From the NCBI GenBank assembly GCA_002482885.1, contig DLGW01000016.1, positions 1 to 11,036 on the forward strand: DNA of 11,036 nucleotides, read 5' to 3'. Below the pieces are notes generated by a model. The model had not been told where the DNA came from and searched no databases. It saw only the letters and a program-made list of their open reading frames with translations. The translations under genes were made by a program, and so were the position numbers. This document shows, in pieces, positions 1 through 6,801 of the stretch. Source of the DNA: Flavobacteriaceae bacterium UBA7684 (GTDB lineage Bacteria; Bacteroidota; Bacteroidia; Flavobacteriales; Flavobacteriaceae). How positions within the stretch are numbered: position 1 is the stretch's first letter; each line of letters opens with the position of its first letter.

Positions 1-657
1 TAAAACGTGAACAAAATCTGGAACGATATAATCTAACAAACGTTGGTAGTGCGTAATTACAATAACCGCGTTTTTATCACTTTTTAATTTATTCACTCCG
101 TTGGCTACAATTCTAAGCGCATCGATATCTAATCCTGAATCCGTTTCATCTAAAATAGCTACTTTAGGTTCTAACATCGCCATTTGAAAAATCTCATTAC
201 GTTTTTTCTCTCCTCCAGAAAAACCTTCGTTTAACGAACGAGACAAAAACTTACGATCGATTTCTAATAATTCTGATTTTTCACGAATCAACTTTAACAT
301 TTCGTTCGCAGGCATTTCTTCTTTGCCATTCGCCTTACGGGTTTCGTTAATGGCCGTTTTCATAAAATTTGTTACCGATACTCCTGGGATTTCTACTGGG
401 TATTGAAACGATAAAAAGATGCCTTTGTGCGCTCTTTCTTCGGGTGCTAATTCCGCCAAATCTTCTCCATCAAGAATCACTTCTCCTTCAGTAACTTCAT
501 AGTTTTCATTACCTGCAATTACCGCCGAAAGCGTACTTTTTCCAGAACCATTAGGCCCCATTATAGCATGAACTTCTCCTGCTTTTACTTCAAGATTAAT
601 TCCTTTTAAGATGTCTTTATCTTCAACTTTTGCGTGTAAGTTTTTTATCTGTAACAT
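1..657 (-). CDS. sufC: SufC, SUF-system ABC ATPase (3' end cut by window edge)
   Basis: SufC is the cytoplasmic ATPase of the SufBCD scaffold that builds iron-sulfur clusters; ATP-driven SufC dimerisation reshapes SufB-SufD so a cluster can form. It is an ABC-type ATPase but not a transporter subunit. The 219 codons present begin MLQIKNLHAKVEDKDILKG. They show Walker A GPNGSGKST at residues 34-42, the Q-loop Q85 in SFQYPVEIPG, the SufC-type signature FSGGEKKRNEIFQ at about 146-158, Walker B with catalytic Glu (VAILDETDSGLDID, about 166-179) and the H-loop His in VITHYQ (H203). The family is usually about 250 residues, so roughly the last 30 are outside the window. The start is 31 bp after the sufB stop, in the same operon. 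The upstream region is A/T-rich with no Shine-Dalgarno. Identification is very secure because the signature and Walker B context are those of SufC rather than of generic ABC proteins. Confidence 0.96.
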   Translation of the reverse strand, partial: MLQIKNLHAKVEDKDILKGINLEVKAGEVHAIMGPNGSGKSTLSAVIAGNENYEVTEGEVILDGEDLAELAPEERAHKGIFLSFQYPVEIPGVSVTNFMKTAINETRKANGKEEMPANEMLKLIREKSELLEIDRKFLSRSLNEGFSGGEKKRNEIFQMAMLEPKVAILDETDSGLDIDALRIVANGVNKLKSDKNAVIVITHYQRLLDYIVPDFVHVL

Positions 658-688
658 TTTCTAATTATGTTTTTATCTTAATTTATAA

Positions 689-2137
689 TTACCCTACTGA
701 ACCCTCCAACGAAATCTCTAACAACTTTTGAGCTTCTACCGCAAATTCCATAGGTAATTTGTTTAAAACGTCTTTACTGAAACCATTCACGATTAAAGCG
801 ATGGCTTTTTCAGTTGGGATGCCTCGTTGGTTGCAATAAAAAACTTGATCTTCTCCGATTTTACTCGTGGTAGCTTCGTGTTCTATTTTGGCTGTTGGAT
901 TTTTAGATTCGATGTAAGGAAAAGTATGTGCACCACAATTGTTGCCCATTAATAACGAATCACATTGTGAAAAATTACGAGCGTTTTCGGCTCTGGCACT
1001 TATTTGTACCAATCCTCGATAACTGTTTTGTGATTTTCCTGCAGAAATTCCTTTTGAAATAATGGTTGATTTGGTATTTTTTCCTAAATGAATCATTTTG
1101 GTTCCGGTATCGGCTTGTTGGTGATTATTGGTCACCGCTATGGAATAAAATTCCCCAATGGAGTTATCTCCTTTTAAAACTACTGAAGGATATTTCCAAG
1201 TAATTGCCGAACCTGTTTCTACTTGTGTCCAAGATATTTTGGCATTTTTTTCGCACAATCCGCGTTTGGTCACAAAATTATACACCCCACCTTTTCCTTC
1301 TTTGTTGCCTGGATACCAGTTTTGTACGGTGGAATATTTAATCTCTGCGTCTTTAAGTGCGATTAATTCTACTACCGCAGCATGCAATTGATTTTCATCA
1401 CGGCTTGGTGCAGTACATCCTTCTAAGTAACTTACATAACTACCTTCGTCGGCAATTAATAAAGTTCTTTCGAATTGTCCGGTTCCTGCTTGATTGATTC
1501 TAAAATAAGTAGATAATTCCATTGGGCAACGCACGCCTTTTGGGATATAACAAAAACTACCGTCAGAAAAAACTGCCGAATTTAAAGCCGCATAAAAGTT
1601 ATCTTTTTGAGGAACTACTGTACCTAAATGTTTTTGCACCAAATCGGGATATTCACGAATAGCTTCGGAAATACTCATAAAAATAATGCCTTTTTCCGCC
1701 AATGTTTTTTTGAATGTTGTAGCTACCGAAACGGAATCCACTACAATATCCATCGCCACATTATTCATCTTTTTTTGTTCGTCAATGGAAATCCCTAACT
1801 TTTTATACATGGCTAAAAGTTCAGGATCTACATCGTCTAATGTTTTATTCGGATCGGCTTTTTTAGGTGCAGAGTAATATGAAATCGCTTGAAAATCAGG
1901 TTTTTCATACTTAACATTTGCCCATTCAGGTTCTGTCATTTCTTTCCAAGCTCTGAAGGCTTCAATACGCCAATTGGTCATCCACTCAGGCTCTTCTTTT
2001 TTCTTAGAAATCGCTCGAACAATGTCTTCATTTAAACCAATAGGAAAAGTTTCCGAATCTAATTCAGTATAAAATCCGTATTCGTATTCTTTATTTTCTA
2101 AATCGACTTTTAAGTCGTCTTCGGTATATTTGCTCAT
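689..2137 (-). CDS. sufB: SufB, Fe-S cluster assembly scaffold
   Basis: SufB is the scaffold subunit on which nascent Fe-S clusters form, in complex with SufD and the ATPase SufC, in the cytoplasm. The 482-residue length is close to the 495 of the E. coli protein. The C-terminal half carries the conserved core: NARNFSQCDS with C392, CGAHTFPYIE at 401-410, and IEHEATTSKIGEDQ with H420 and E421. Counting back from the shared C-terminal end (EGSVG here, EHSVG in E. coli), C392 and E421 fall at the positions of E. coli C405 and E434, which are needed for cluster formation. This rules out the paralogue SufD. The gene follows the A-type carrier gene by 23 bp and precedes sufC by 31 bp. Nothing appears truncated or shifted. 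Confidence 0.97.
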   Translation of the reverse strand: MSKYTEDDLKVDLENKEYEYGFYTELDSETFPIGLNEDIVRAISKKKEEPEWMTNWRIEAFRAWKEMTEPEWANVKYEKPDFQAISYYSAPKKADPNKTLDDVDPELLAMYKKLGISIDEQKKMNNVAMDIVVDSVSVATTFKKTLAEKGIIFMSISEAIREYPDLVQKHLGTVVPQKDNFYAALNSAVFSDGSFCYIPKGVRCPMELSTYFRINQAGTGQFERTLLIADEGSYVSYLEGCTAPSRDENQLHAAVVELIALKDAEIKYSTVQNWYPGNKEGKGGVYNFVTKRGLCEKNAKISWTQVETGSAITWKYPSVVLKGDNSIGEFYSIAVTNNHQQADTGTKMIHLGKNTKSTIISKGISAGKSQNSYRGLVQISARAENARNFSQCDSLLMGNNCGAHTFPYIESKNPTAKIEHEATTSKIGEDQVFYCNQRGIPTEKAIALIVNGFSKDVLNKLPMEFAVEAQKLLEISLEGSVG

Positions 2138-2160
2138 TTTAAATTAAAAGATTGAAAGAT

Positions 2161-2490
2161 TTAAAGTGAAAAACTTTCCCCGCATCCACAGGTTCTGTTC
2201 GCATTCGGATTATTGAACACAAATCCTTTTCCGTTTAATCCTCCAGAAAATTCTAAGATGGTGCCGGCTAAATACAAAAAACTCTTTTTTTCTACGGCAA
2301 TTTTAACCTGATTATCTTCGAAAACTTTATCGCCTTCGCTAATCTCTTTATCGAATTTTAATTCATAGGACAAACCTGAGCAACCCCCACTTTTTACGCC
2401 TACTCGAACGTAATCTTTGGACGCATCAAAACCATCGTCTTTCATCATTTCGACGATTTTTTTACTTGCTGTATCGGACACTTTAATCAT
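2161..2490 (-). CDS. A-type Fe-S carrier (IscA/SufA/HesB family), first gene of suf operon
   Basis: This 109-residue protein belongs to the A-type carrier family, which receives a cluster from the scaffold and passes it to target apo-proteins. The three invariant cysteines are present: C37 in KSGGCSGLSYEL, and C101 and C103 in the C-terminal TCGCGESF. The length is normal for the family (about 105-125). It is the first gene of the suf operon, with sufB 23 bp downstream, so SufA-like function is the natural inference. Sequence alone does not separate SufA, IscA and ErpA reliably, so I leave the symbol blank. A promoter-like element lies 32 bp upstream of the start. The ATG at 2490 is supported by the typical family N-terminus (MIKVSDTASKKI). 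Confidence 0.93.
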   Translation of the reverse strand: MIKVSDTASKKIVEMMKDDGFDASKDYVRVGVKSGGCSGLSYELKFDKEISEGDKVFEDNQVKIAVEKKSFLYLAGTILEFSGGLNGKGFVFNNPNANRTCGCGESFSL

Positions 2491-2521
2491 GGCTTATATT
2501 GATTTTGTCTAAATTAACTCA

Positions 2522-2553
2522 CAAATATAGGCACATATACTACCGATTAACAA
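2522..2553 (-). promoter_or_regulatory. Probable promoter of the suf operon
   Basis: On the minus strand the -7 box TATATTTG (2529 to 2522) matches the Bacteroidota consensus TAnnTTTG. A TTG at 2553-2551 stands 21 bp upstream, within the range seen for the -33 element. Transcription would start near 2515 and give a leader of about 25 nt before the iscA-like ATG at 2490. This is motif matching only. No binding site for an Fe-S regulator was recognised here. Confidence 0.55.
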
Positions 2554-2620
2554 GCTATGAGTATAGAATTTAACAATAACCTAATAAGAACTCATGGGAT
2601 TTACTTATTCTTTAAATCAT

Positions 2621-3298
2621 TTAGGGCGTACTGCTAGATACTTGCAACACTTTACCATTATAAAACTGATTTCCAGTTAAAGCAAAATTAGCAATATAAC
2701 TTGCCATGTCTGTTGCCGAAATATTGGCTTGATATCCTGGGAAAGCTTCTTCGAGCATTTCGGTTTGTACGGCTCCTAAAGCGAGCACATTAAAAGCGAT
2801 GCCTTTTTCTTTGTATTCTTCGGCCAATAATTCCGACAAGGTAATCACAGCGCCTTTACTAGAGCTATAAGCCGCTAAGCCCGCAAACTTTAAACTGCCT
2901 TGAATGCCTCCCATACTACTGATGGTTACCACATGACTGCCTTTGCTTAAGTAAGGAATTATGGATTGGGTAAGTGTAGCTAAGGCAAAAACATTAATCT
3001 TGTATACATATTCAAAGTCTGCAACTGACAAACTTTCAAAAGGCTTATTAATAAGTGCTCCAGCATTGTGAATGAGTACATCTACTTTTTTCCAAGTTTG
3101 TTGAATAAATGTGGTTACACTTTCAAAATCTTCTTCCTGACTTAAATCTACAGACAAACAAGTGATTTGTGAATGATCTATAAGTGCTTGTGGAATTTTT
3201 CTGGAAATCGCTAAAATTTGATGTCCTTGATTGGCCAATTGTAAAGCCATTTCGTATCCTATTCCACGGCTAGTTCCTGTAATGATGATATTTTTCAT
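2621..3298 (-). CDS. Short-chain dehydrogenase/reductase (SDR), substrate unknown
   Basis: This is a classical SDR, an NAD(P)-dependent oxidoreductase with a single Rossmann fold, 225 residues from the preferred start. Numbering below is from an upstream ATG at 3307 (3 residues more). The cofactor loop is TGTSRGIG (10-17). D54 of SVDLS is the expected adenine-contact Asp, and HNAG is at 80-83. The catalytic tetrad is N104, S130/S131 of ISSMGG, Y147 and K151 (YSSSK). The Arg in the TSRGIG turn hints at NADPH, but this is weak evidence. I prefer the start at 3298 (MKNIIITGTSRGIG) because the first beta strand begins there; the ATG at 3307 would add only MNI. The gene lies just downstream of the leuB terminator and ends about 70 bp before the suf promoter, so it is probably monocistronic. 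Neighbours do not reveal the substrate. Confidence 0.9.
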   Translation of the reverse strand: MKNIIITGTSRGIGYEMALQLANQGHQILAISRKIPQALIDHSQITCLSVDLSQEEDFESVTTFIQQTWKKVDVLIHNAGALINKPFESLSVADFEYVYKINVFALATLTQSIIPYLSKGSHVVTISSMGGIQGSLKFAGLAAYSSSKGAVITLSELLAEEYKEKGIAFNVLALGAVQTEMLEEAFPGYQANISATDMASYIANFALTGNQFYNGKVLQVSSSTP

Positions 3299-3314
3299 AA
3301 TATTCATTTATGCT

Positions 3315-3350
3315 AAAAAAGCTGTTCAAATTTAGTTCGAACAGCTTTTT
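3315..3350 (-). terminator. Intrinsic terminator after leuB (end of leu operon)
   Basis: A perfect 12-bp inverted repeat, AAAAAGCTGTTC at 3316-3327 and GAACAGCTTTTT at 3339-3350, encloses an 11-nt loop. Read on the minus strand, the stem ends in six U residues (3320 to 3315). It begins 22 bp after the leuB stop. The structure is nearly symmetrical and could also act on plus-strand transcripts, but no plus-strand gene reaches it. It isolates the leu operon from the SDR gene, whose start is only 8-17 bp further on. Confidence 0.8.
3327..3334 (-). promoter_or_regulatory. Candidate -7 promoter box for the SDR gene, inside the terminator loop
   Basis: The minus-strand octamer TAAATTTG (3334 to 3327) matches the Bacteroidota -7 consensus TAnnTTTG. 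It lies in the loop and inner stem edge of the leuB terminator. Transcription from it would start near 3321 and leave a leader of about 15-25 nt for the SDR gene. No convincing TTG was found about 20 bp upstream, so the call rests on one box in AT-rich DNA. Confidence 0.3.
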
Positions 3351-3372
3351 GATAATTTTATTTTTGAAACGA

Positions 3373-4428
3373 TTATACGTTAGCCGCTAACCAATCTCCT
3401 ACTTCTTTAGTTCCGTAAGCTTTTCCGCCATCAGCTAAATCTTCGGTTACAATTCCTGCGTTTAAGGCTTTATTTACCGCTTCTCTGATGGCTGCACCTT
3501 CTTCTAATAAACCAAAGTTTTCAAACATCATGGCTGCAGATAAAACGGTTGCCATTGGATTAGCAATATTTAAACCTGTGGCTTGTGGGTAAGAACCGTG
3601 AATTGGCTCAAATAAACCAATTTTAGACCCTAATGAAGCTGATGGCATCAATCCCATAGAACCTGAAATTACAGAAGCCTCATCTGTTAAAATATCTCCA
3701 AATAAGTTTTCGGTAATTAATACATCGTAAGAATTTGGCCATTGTACCAAACGCATAGCAACAGCATCAACAAACTCATAACTTACGGTTACTTCTGGAT
3801 AATCTTTTTCCATCGCTTGTACGGTTTCTCTCCACAAACGTGATGTTTCCAGTACGTTGGCTTTATCTACACAACATAATTTTTTTGAACGGGTCATGGC
3901 TAATTCAAATCCTTTTTTAGCCAAACGTTGTACTTCTTCACGAGTGTAAACACAATTGTCAAAAGCAGTCTCTCCGTTGTCTCTTCTTCCTTTTTCTCCG
4001 AAATAAATACCACCAGTTAATTCTCTTAAGAAAACTAAATCTGTACCTTCAATACGTTCTCTTTTTAATGGAGATTTATCTAATAATGATGGAAAGGTAA
4101 AGGTTGGACGTACGTTAGCAAACAAACCTAATTTTTTACGCATTTTTAGTAATCCTTGCTCAGGACGTACTGTTGCTTTAGGGTCATTATCATATTTTGG
4201 ATGTCCGATAGCACCAAATAAAACTGCATCGGCAGCCATACAAATTTCATGTGTTTCGTCTGGATAAGGTTCCCCTACCGCATCAATCGCACAAGCTCCT
4301 GTTAAAGCAGGAGTCCAAGTGATTTCGTGGTTAAATTTTTTTGCAATGGCGTCAGATACTTTTACAGCCTGATCAATTACTTCTGGTCCAATTCCGTCAC
4401 CAGCTAAAAGAGCTATTTTTAATTTCAT
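3373..4428 (-). CDS. leuB: 3-isopropylmalate dehydrogenase
   Basis: LeuB oxidatively decarboxylates 3-isopropylmalate to 2-oxoisocaproate with NAD+, the third dedicated step of leucine synthesis. It also acts on beta-methylmalate to give 2-oxobutyrate when a citramalate route operates. The 351 residues match the family length. Visible landmarks are LLAGDGIGPEV near the N-terminus, substrate-binding R97, R107 and R135, catalytic Y142 (GGIYFG) and K189 (VDKANVL), and metal-binding D221, D245 and D249 in GDILTDEASVISGSMG. The cofactor site is EPIHGSYPQATGLNIANP. These align with a small offset to the residues known in the Thermus enzyme. It lies 19 bp after the synthase gene and is the last gene before the terminator, hence last in the operon. 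Confidence 0.97.
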   Translation of the reverse strand: MKLKIALLAGDGIGPEVIDQAVKVSDAIAKKFNHEITWTPALTGACAIDAVGEPYPDETHEICMAADAVLFGAIGHPKYDNDPKATVRPEQGLLKMRKKLGLFANVRPTFTFPSLLDKSPLKRERIEGTDLVFLRELTGGIYFGEKGRRDNGETAFDNCVYTREEVQRLAKKGFELAMTRSKKLCCVDKANVLETSRLWRETVQAMEKDYPEVTVSYEFVDAVAMRLVQWPNSYDVLITENLFGDILTDEASVISGSMGLMPSASLGSKIGLFEPIHGSYPQATGLNIANPMATVLSAAMMFENFGLLEEGAAIREAVNKALNAGIVTEDLADGGKAYGTKEVGDWLAANV

Positions 4429-4447
4429 CGGTATGATTTATAGTGTG

Positions 4448-5965
4448 TTATATAATATTCAACATTTTTTGCGTGGCTTTAATCGCTGCAACGGTTTGAT
4501 CGGAATCTAACCCACGGGTTTTAAATTCTTTACCATTATGTATCCAGGTAATAATAGTTTCGCATAATGCGTCAGAGCTACTTCCTGGAGGTATGCGCAC
4601 CGCATAATCGGTTAACTTAGGTAGTTCTATTTTTTTAGTTTTGTATATTTTTCTAAGGGCAGTCATAAAGGCATCATATTGCCCATCACCTTGTGCATTT
4701 TCTTCAAAAACTTCCCCATTTATAGTTACACTAATACTTGAAGAGGGTCTTAATCCTTTAGAATGCATCAATACATAAGAATTTACAGTCACTTTCTCTT
4801 CGATAGTACCACTATCCAACACATCAGAAATAATGTAAGGCAAATCTTCTTTGGTAACAGTTTCTTTTCGGTCGCCCAATTCAATAATGCGTTGGGTTAC
4901 TTTTTTTAAATCTTCTTGCGATAATTGTAAACCTAGTTCTTGTAAATTCTTTTCAATATTAGCTTTACCAGAAGTTTTACCTAAAGCATATTTTCTTTTA
5001 CGACCAAAACGTTCGGGTAATAAATCATTAAAATATAAATTGTTTTTATTGTCTCCATCAGCATGGATTCCAGCAGTTTGCGTAAAAACATTGTCGCCAA
5101 TAATCGGTTTATTAGCAGGTATTCTATATCCTGTAAAAGTTTCAACTAGTTTACTTACCTTATATAATGACGATTCTTTAACAGAAATTTGTACTTCGGG
5201 TAAAAAATCATGAATAACTGCCACGGCACTTGAAAGAGGCGCATTCCCTGCACGTTCTCCCATCCCATTAACCGTTAAATGTAGTCCGTCAACTCCTGCT
5301 TTTACTGCTTCTAATACATTAGCGATACTTAAATCATAATCATTATGAGCATGGAAATCAAAATGAGTATTAGGATATCTTTTTTTGGTTTCTGCAATAA
5401 ATGTTACGGTTTCAGAAGGAATTAAAACCCCTAAAGTATCCGGTAACAAGATTCTGCGAATTGGTTGTTGAGTTAAAAAGTCTAAAAATTGAAATACGTA
5501 TTCTGGAGAATTTTTCATTCCATTACTCCAATCTTCTAAATACACATTGGTTTCAATACCTGCTTTTTGAGCTAATGCGATATTTTCAGCTATTTCTGAA
5601 AAATGCTGTTCTGGTGTTTTTTTTAATTGATGGGTTAAGTGGTTTAAAGAACCTTTAGTAAGCAAGTTTTGAACTTGGGCTCCTGCTTTTTTCATCCAAT
5701 CGATAGAGATTCCTCCATCCACGAAGGTGAGCACTTCCACTTTGCCGATATAGCCTTTTTCGTTAGCCCAATCGGTGATGCCTTTTACGGCTTGAAATTC
5801 TCCTTCAGACACACGTGCCGAAGCGATTTCAATTCTATCAATGTGTAATTCTTCTAAGAGTAGTTGTGCAATGGTTAACTTTTCAGCAGCCGAAAATGAC
5901 ACGCCCGAAGTTTGTTCTCCGTCGCGCAAGGTCGTATCCATGATTTCAATTTTCTTTCTTTCCAT
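4448..5965 (-). CDS. cimA: Citramalate synthase-type enzyme (CimA-like; often annotated 2-isopropylmalate synthase)
   Basis: This DRE-TIM metallolyase family member condenses acetyl-CoA with a 2-oxo acid. From the start at 5965 it has 505 residues. The catalytic TIM barrel (about 1-290) carries DTTLRDGEQ with D10 and R14, the metal ligands H205/H207 of HAHNDYDL, and NGMGERAGN with N241. A linker with GIHADGD follows, and a LeuA-dimer allosteric domain spans about 385-505 (GDGQYDAFMTAL). Compared from memory with Leptospira interrogans CimA, the pattern is collinear with an offset of 2. L79, L102 and Y142 occupy the places of L81, L104 and Y144, the pyruvate-pocket residues there. That favours pyruvate as substrate and isoleucine as feedback inhibitor, but leucine-pathway activity is not excluded. 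An upstream in-frame ATG at 6013 would start inside an intercistronic hairpin and add 16 unconserved residues, so I reject it. Confidence 0.8.
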   Translation of the reverse strand: MERKKIEIMDTTLRDGEQTSGVSFSAAEKLTIAQLLLEELHIDRIEIASARVSEGEFQAVKGITDWANEKGYIGKVEVLTFVDGGISIDWMKKAGAQVQNLLTKGSLNHLTHQLKKTPEQHFSEIAENIALAQKAGIETNVYLEDWSNGMKNSPEYVFQFLDFLTQQPIRRILLPDTLGVLIPSETVTFIAETKKRYPNTHFDFHAHNDYDLSIANVLEAVKAGVDGLHLTVNGMGERAGNAPLSSAVAVIHDFLPEVQISVKESSLYKVSKLVETFTGYRIPANKPIIGDNVFTQTAGIHADGDNKNNLYFNDLLPERFGRKRKYALGKTSGKANIEKNLQELGLQLSQEDLKKVTQRIIELGDRKETVTKEDLPYIISDVLDSGTIEEKVTVNSYVLMHSKGLRPSSSISVTINGEVFEENAQGDGQYDAFMTALRKIYKTKKIELPKLTDYAVRIPPGSSSDALCETIITWIHNGKEFKTRGLDSDQTVAAIKATQKMLNII

Positions 5966-5996
5966 TACCTTATTTACTAATGAATTTAGTATGCAA

Positions 5997-6030
5997 AACC
6001 GCGAAGAAAACAAAAGTCTTCTTCACGGTT
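5997..6030 (-). other. Intercistronic hairpin between leuD and cimA
   Basis: Arms at 5997-6008 and 6019-6030 form a 12-bp stem with a 10-nt loop. Read as minus-strand RNA the arms are AACCGUGAAGAA and UUCUUCGCGGUU, which pair along their whole length with one G-U wobble. On the plus strand the same position is a C-A mismatch, so the structure is best in the operon transcript. Only four U residues overlap and follow the stem, so it is at most a weak or partial terminator. It could instead protect mRNA ends or adjust the LeuCD to CimA-LeuB ratio. The role is inference. Confidence 0.5.
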
Positions 6031-6050
6031 ATTTAAAATGTTGTTTTGTA

Positions 6051-6647
6051 TTAAACAGGAAGTGACTTAGAAAACTCTTGAATTTCAGATTTGATATTCA
6101 ATAAATAATCAATATCATCAAAACCATTCACCATGTTTTCTTTTTTGTAACCACTGATGTCAAAACTTTCTTTTTCGCCAGTAGCTACTAATGTAATCGT
6201 TTGCTCAGGTAAGTTTACTTCTAATTCAGCTTTTGGATCAGCTTCGATGGCTCTAAAAATTTTCTCGGCAAATTCAGCACTTACTTGAACAGGTAAAACA
6301 CCAATATTCAAACAGTTGTTTCTGAAAATATCTGCAAAGAAACTGGATACCACACAACGAAATCCGTAATCGTAAATTGCCCAAGCCGCGTGTTCTCTGG
6401 AAGAACCTGAACCGAAGTTTTTACCACCCACTAATATTTTTCCACTGTAGGTAGAGTTGTTTAACACAAATGATTCTTTTGGAGTTCCGTCTGGATTGTA
6501 TCTCCAATCACGGAATAAATTATCTCCGAAACCTGTACGCTCAGTAGCTTTTAAGAAACGAGCTGGTATAATTTGATCGGTATCCACATTTTCTATAGGC
6601 AATGGAACCGCACTACTTTTTAACACTGTAAATTTATCGTATGCCAT
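6051..6647 (-). CDS. leuD: 3-isopropylmalate dehydratase small subunit
   Basis: LeuD is the swivel-domain subunit that pairs with LeuC to isomerise 2-isopropylmalate to 3-isopropylmalate; the same pair can hydrate citraconate in a citramalate route. The 198 residues are typical for the bacterial type. Diagnostic segments are NVDTDQIIPARFL (20-32), which opens the domain, and GGKNFGSGSSREHAAWA (74-90), the substrate-binding Ser-Arg loop. FRNNCLNIGVLPV follows at 108-120. It follows leuC by an unusually long 154-bp spacer and precedes the synthase by 85 bp that hold a hairpin. No promoter consensus was found in the leuC-leuD spacer, so co-transcription with leuC is likely. Confidence 0.97.
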   Translation of the reverse strand: MAYDKFTVLKSSAVPLPIENVDTDQIIPARFLKATERTGFGDNLFRDWRYNPDGTPKESFVLNNSTYSGKILVGGKNFGSGSSREHAAWAIYDYGFRCVVSSFFADIFRNNCLNIGVLPVQVSAEFAEKIFRAIEADPKAELEVNLPEQTITLVATGEKESFDISGYKKENMVNGFDDIDYLLNIKSEIQEFSKSLPV

Positions 6648-6649
6648 GT

Positions 6650-6691
6650 TTTTAGATTTTAGATTTTAGATTTTAGACTCTAGATTTTAGA
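6650..6691. repeat. 7-bp tandem repeat TTTTAGA, six units
   Basis: Plus-strand units run 6650-6656, 6657-6663, 6664-6670 and 6671-6677 (four perfect TTTTAGA copies), then CTCTAGA at 6678-6684 and a fifth perfect copy at 6685-6691. They end only 2-3 bp before the leuD start codon. On the coding strand the unit reads TCTAAAA, so the tract forms the A-rich leader just upstream of leuD translation. Copy-number change here would alter leuD leader length without touching the reading frame. Confidence 0.85.
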
Positions 6692-6763
6692 CTTTTAATA
6701 CTTAAAATAGAGAGTCAAAAACTTGATTTTATTGATTTATAACTTCAAAAGACATCGTAAAAA

Positions 6764-6784
6764 ACTTTTGACTTTTGACTTTAC
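6764..6784. repeat. 7-bp tandem repeat ACTTTTG, two perfect units and one variant
   Basis: Units are 6764-6770 and 6771-6777 (ACTTTTG) and 6778-6784 (ACTTTAC), with a looser fourth unit AACTTTA at 6785-6791. The tract lies just past the leuC stop in the leuC-leuD spacer. An AGTCAAAA at 6713-6720 is the inverse of TTTTGACT within this tract, but the 45-nt gap makes a hairpin unconvincing. Confidence 0.65.
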
Positions 6785-6801
6785 AACTTTATGACTAATT
6801 T

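Noticed and set aside
1158..1391. Plus-strand open frames inside sufB (also 1686-1877)
   Set aside because: They are antisense to well-conserved sufB coding sequence, have no recognisable motif and no promoter or start context.
2540..2620. Possible terminator after the SDR gene (AATAAG/CTTATT and ATGAGT/ACTCAT inverted repeats)
   Set aside because: Only 6-bp AT-rich stems with loops of 15 nt or more and no U-tract; not distinguishable from chance.
5966..6013. N-terminal extension of the synthase starting at 6013 (16 extra residues)
   Set aside because: The extension has no family similarity, its start lies inside the intercistronic hairpin, and MERKKIEIMDTTLRDGEQ at 5965 is the normal family N-terminus.
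4851..6065. Plus-strand open frames across the synthase gene (4851-5213, 5401-5658, 5841-6065)
   Set aside because: Shadows of a conserved minus-strand gene; the products are low-complexity and unlike any family I know.
6713..6780. Hairpin between AGTCAAAA and TTTTGACT in the leuC-leuD spacer
   Set aside because: 8-bp arms separated by about 45 nt in repetitive AT-rich DNA; the match follows from the repeat content.
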